A stretch of DNA of 64,000 bases from Elephas maximus indicus. Its lineage: Eukaryota > Chordata > Mammalia > Proboscidea > Elephantidae. Under the pieces are notes generated by a model, which was given only the letters and a program-made list of their open reading frames with translations, did not search any database and had not been told where the DNA came from. The stretch's first letter is position 1; every line of letters starts with the position of its first letter. The DNA is taken from assembly GCF_024166365.1 (NCBI RefSeq), contig NC_064822.1, positions 108,620,823 through 108,684,822 on the forward strand, in the 5' to 3' direction. A program made the position numbers and the translations under genes. This document shows, in pieces, positions 63,969 to 64,000 of this stretch.

Positions 63969-64000
63969 TATTAAAAAAAAAAAATTGCCATCCAGTTGAT
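63969..64000 (-). repeat. AfroSINE, cut by the window end
   Basis: An A-run and 'ttgccatccagttgat' are the start, in reverse, of an AfroSINE tail continuing beyond base 64000. Confidence 0.6.

Noticed and set aside
13150-64000. CRISPR array, operon or phage-like system
   Set aside because: The window is vertebrate nuclear DNA with spliced genes. The repeated units are dispersed SINEs and LINEs without regular spacing.

Overview
The window is nuclear DNA from an afrotherian mammal, most likely an elephant or another paenungulate. The evidence is at least twenty tRNA-derived SINEs of the AfroSINE type, RTE-clade LINEs that share the SINE tail, and L1 elements whose roughly 1 kb 3'UTR ends in a 'TTTCACTTAAAGCACAATAAA'-like terminus. 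I recognise these as elephant-type repeats; the species call is an inference from memory, not a database match.

Three host genes are present in the order known from human 12q13.13: IGFBP6 - SOAT2 - CSAD. Bases 1-~410 hold the last exon and 3'UTR of IGFBP6 (+). Bases 1674-11285 hold all 15 coding exons of SOAT2 (+, 524 residues, every junction GT-AG and in phase). Bases 50375-53457 hold the last seven coding exons of CSAD (-, 259 C-terminal residues with the PLP lysine). CSAD's earlier exons lie beyond base 64000. SOAT2 and CSAD are convergent and separated by about 39 kb without any gene I can support.

The intergenic region is a deep LINE nest. One ancient L1 (-), reaching from about 13.8 to 40.3 kb, is split into about nine pieces by younger insertions: an L1 from 17.6 to 24.4 kb carrying its own RTE, SINE and L1 inserts; a compound L1 block at 24978-37474 with one 3' end and two 5' ends; several fragments that are only L1 3'UTR; RTE pieces; SINEs; and a fossil MaLR LTR. 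From 40.3 to 50.3 kb come a MER5A-type hAT relic, L2, an internally inverted old L1, and further L1 3' fragments. The large CSAD intron from 53458 to the window end is filled with old L1, two head-to-head RTE copies, another L1, a second fossil LTR, SINEs and an imperfect palindrome.

I found no undescribed multi-gene system; this is an ordinary conserved locus inside a very repeat-rich background. The most interesting local structures are an L1 5'UTR-only insertion with target-site duplications (25690-26913), a SINE insertion that appears to carry a 3'-flank passenger (about 23336-23660), a tandemly duplicated SOAT2 exon-1 splice donor (1743-1784), the one-tail/two-head L1 block, and the palindrome at 63241-63565.
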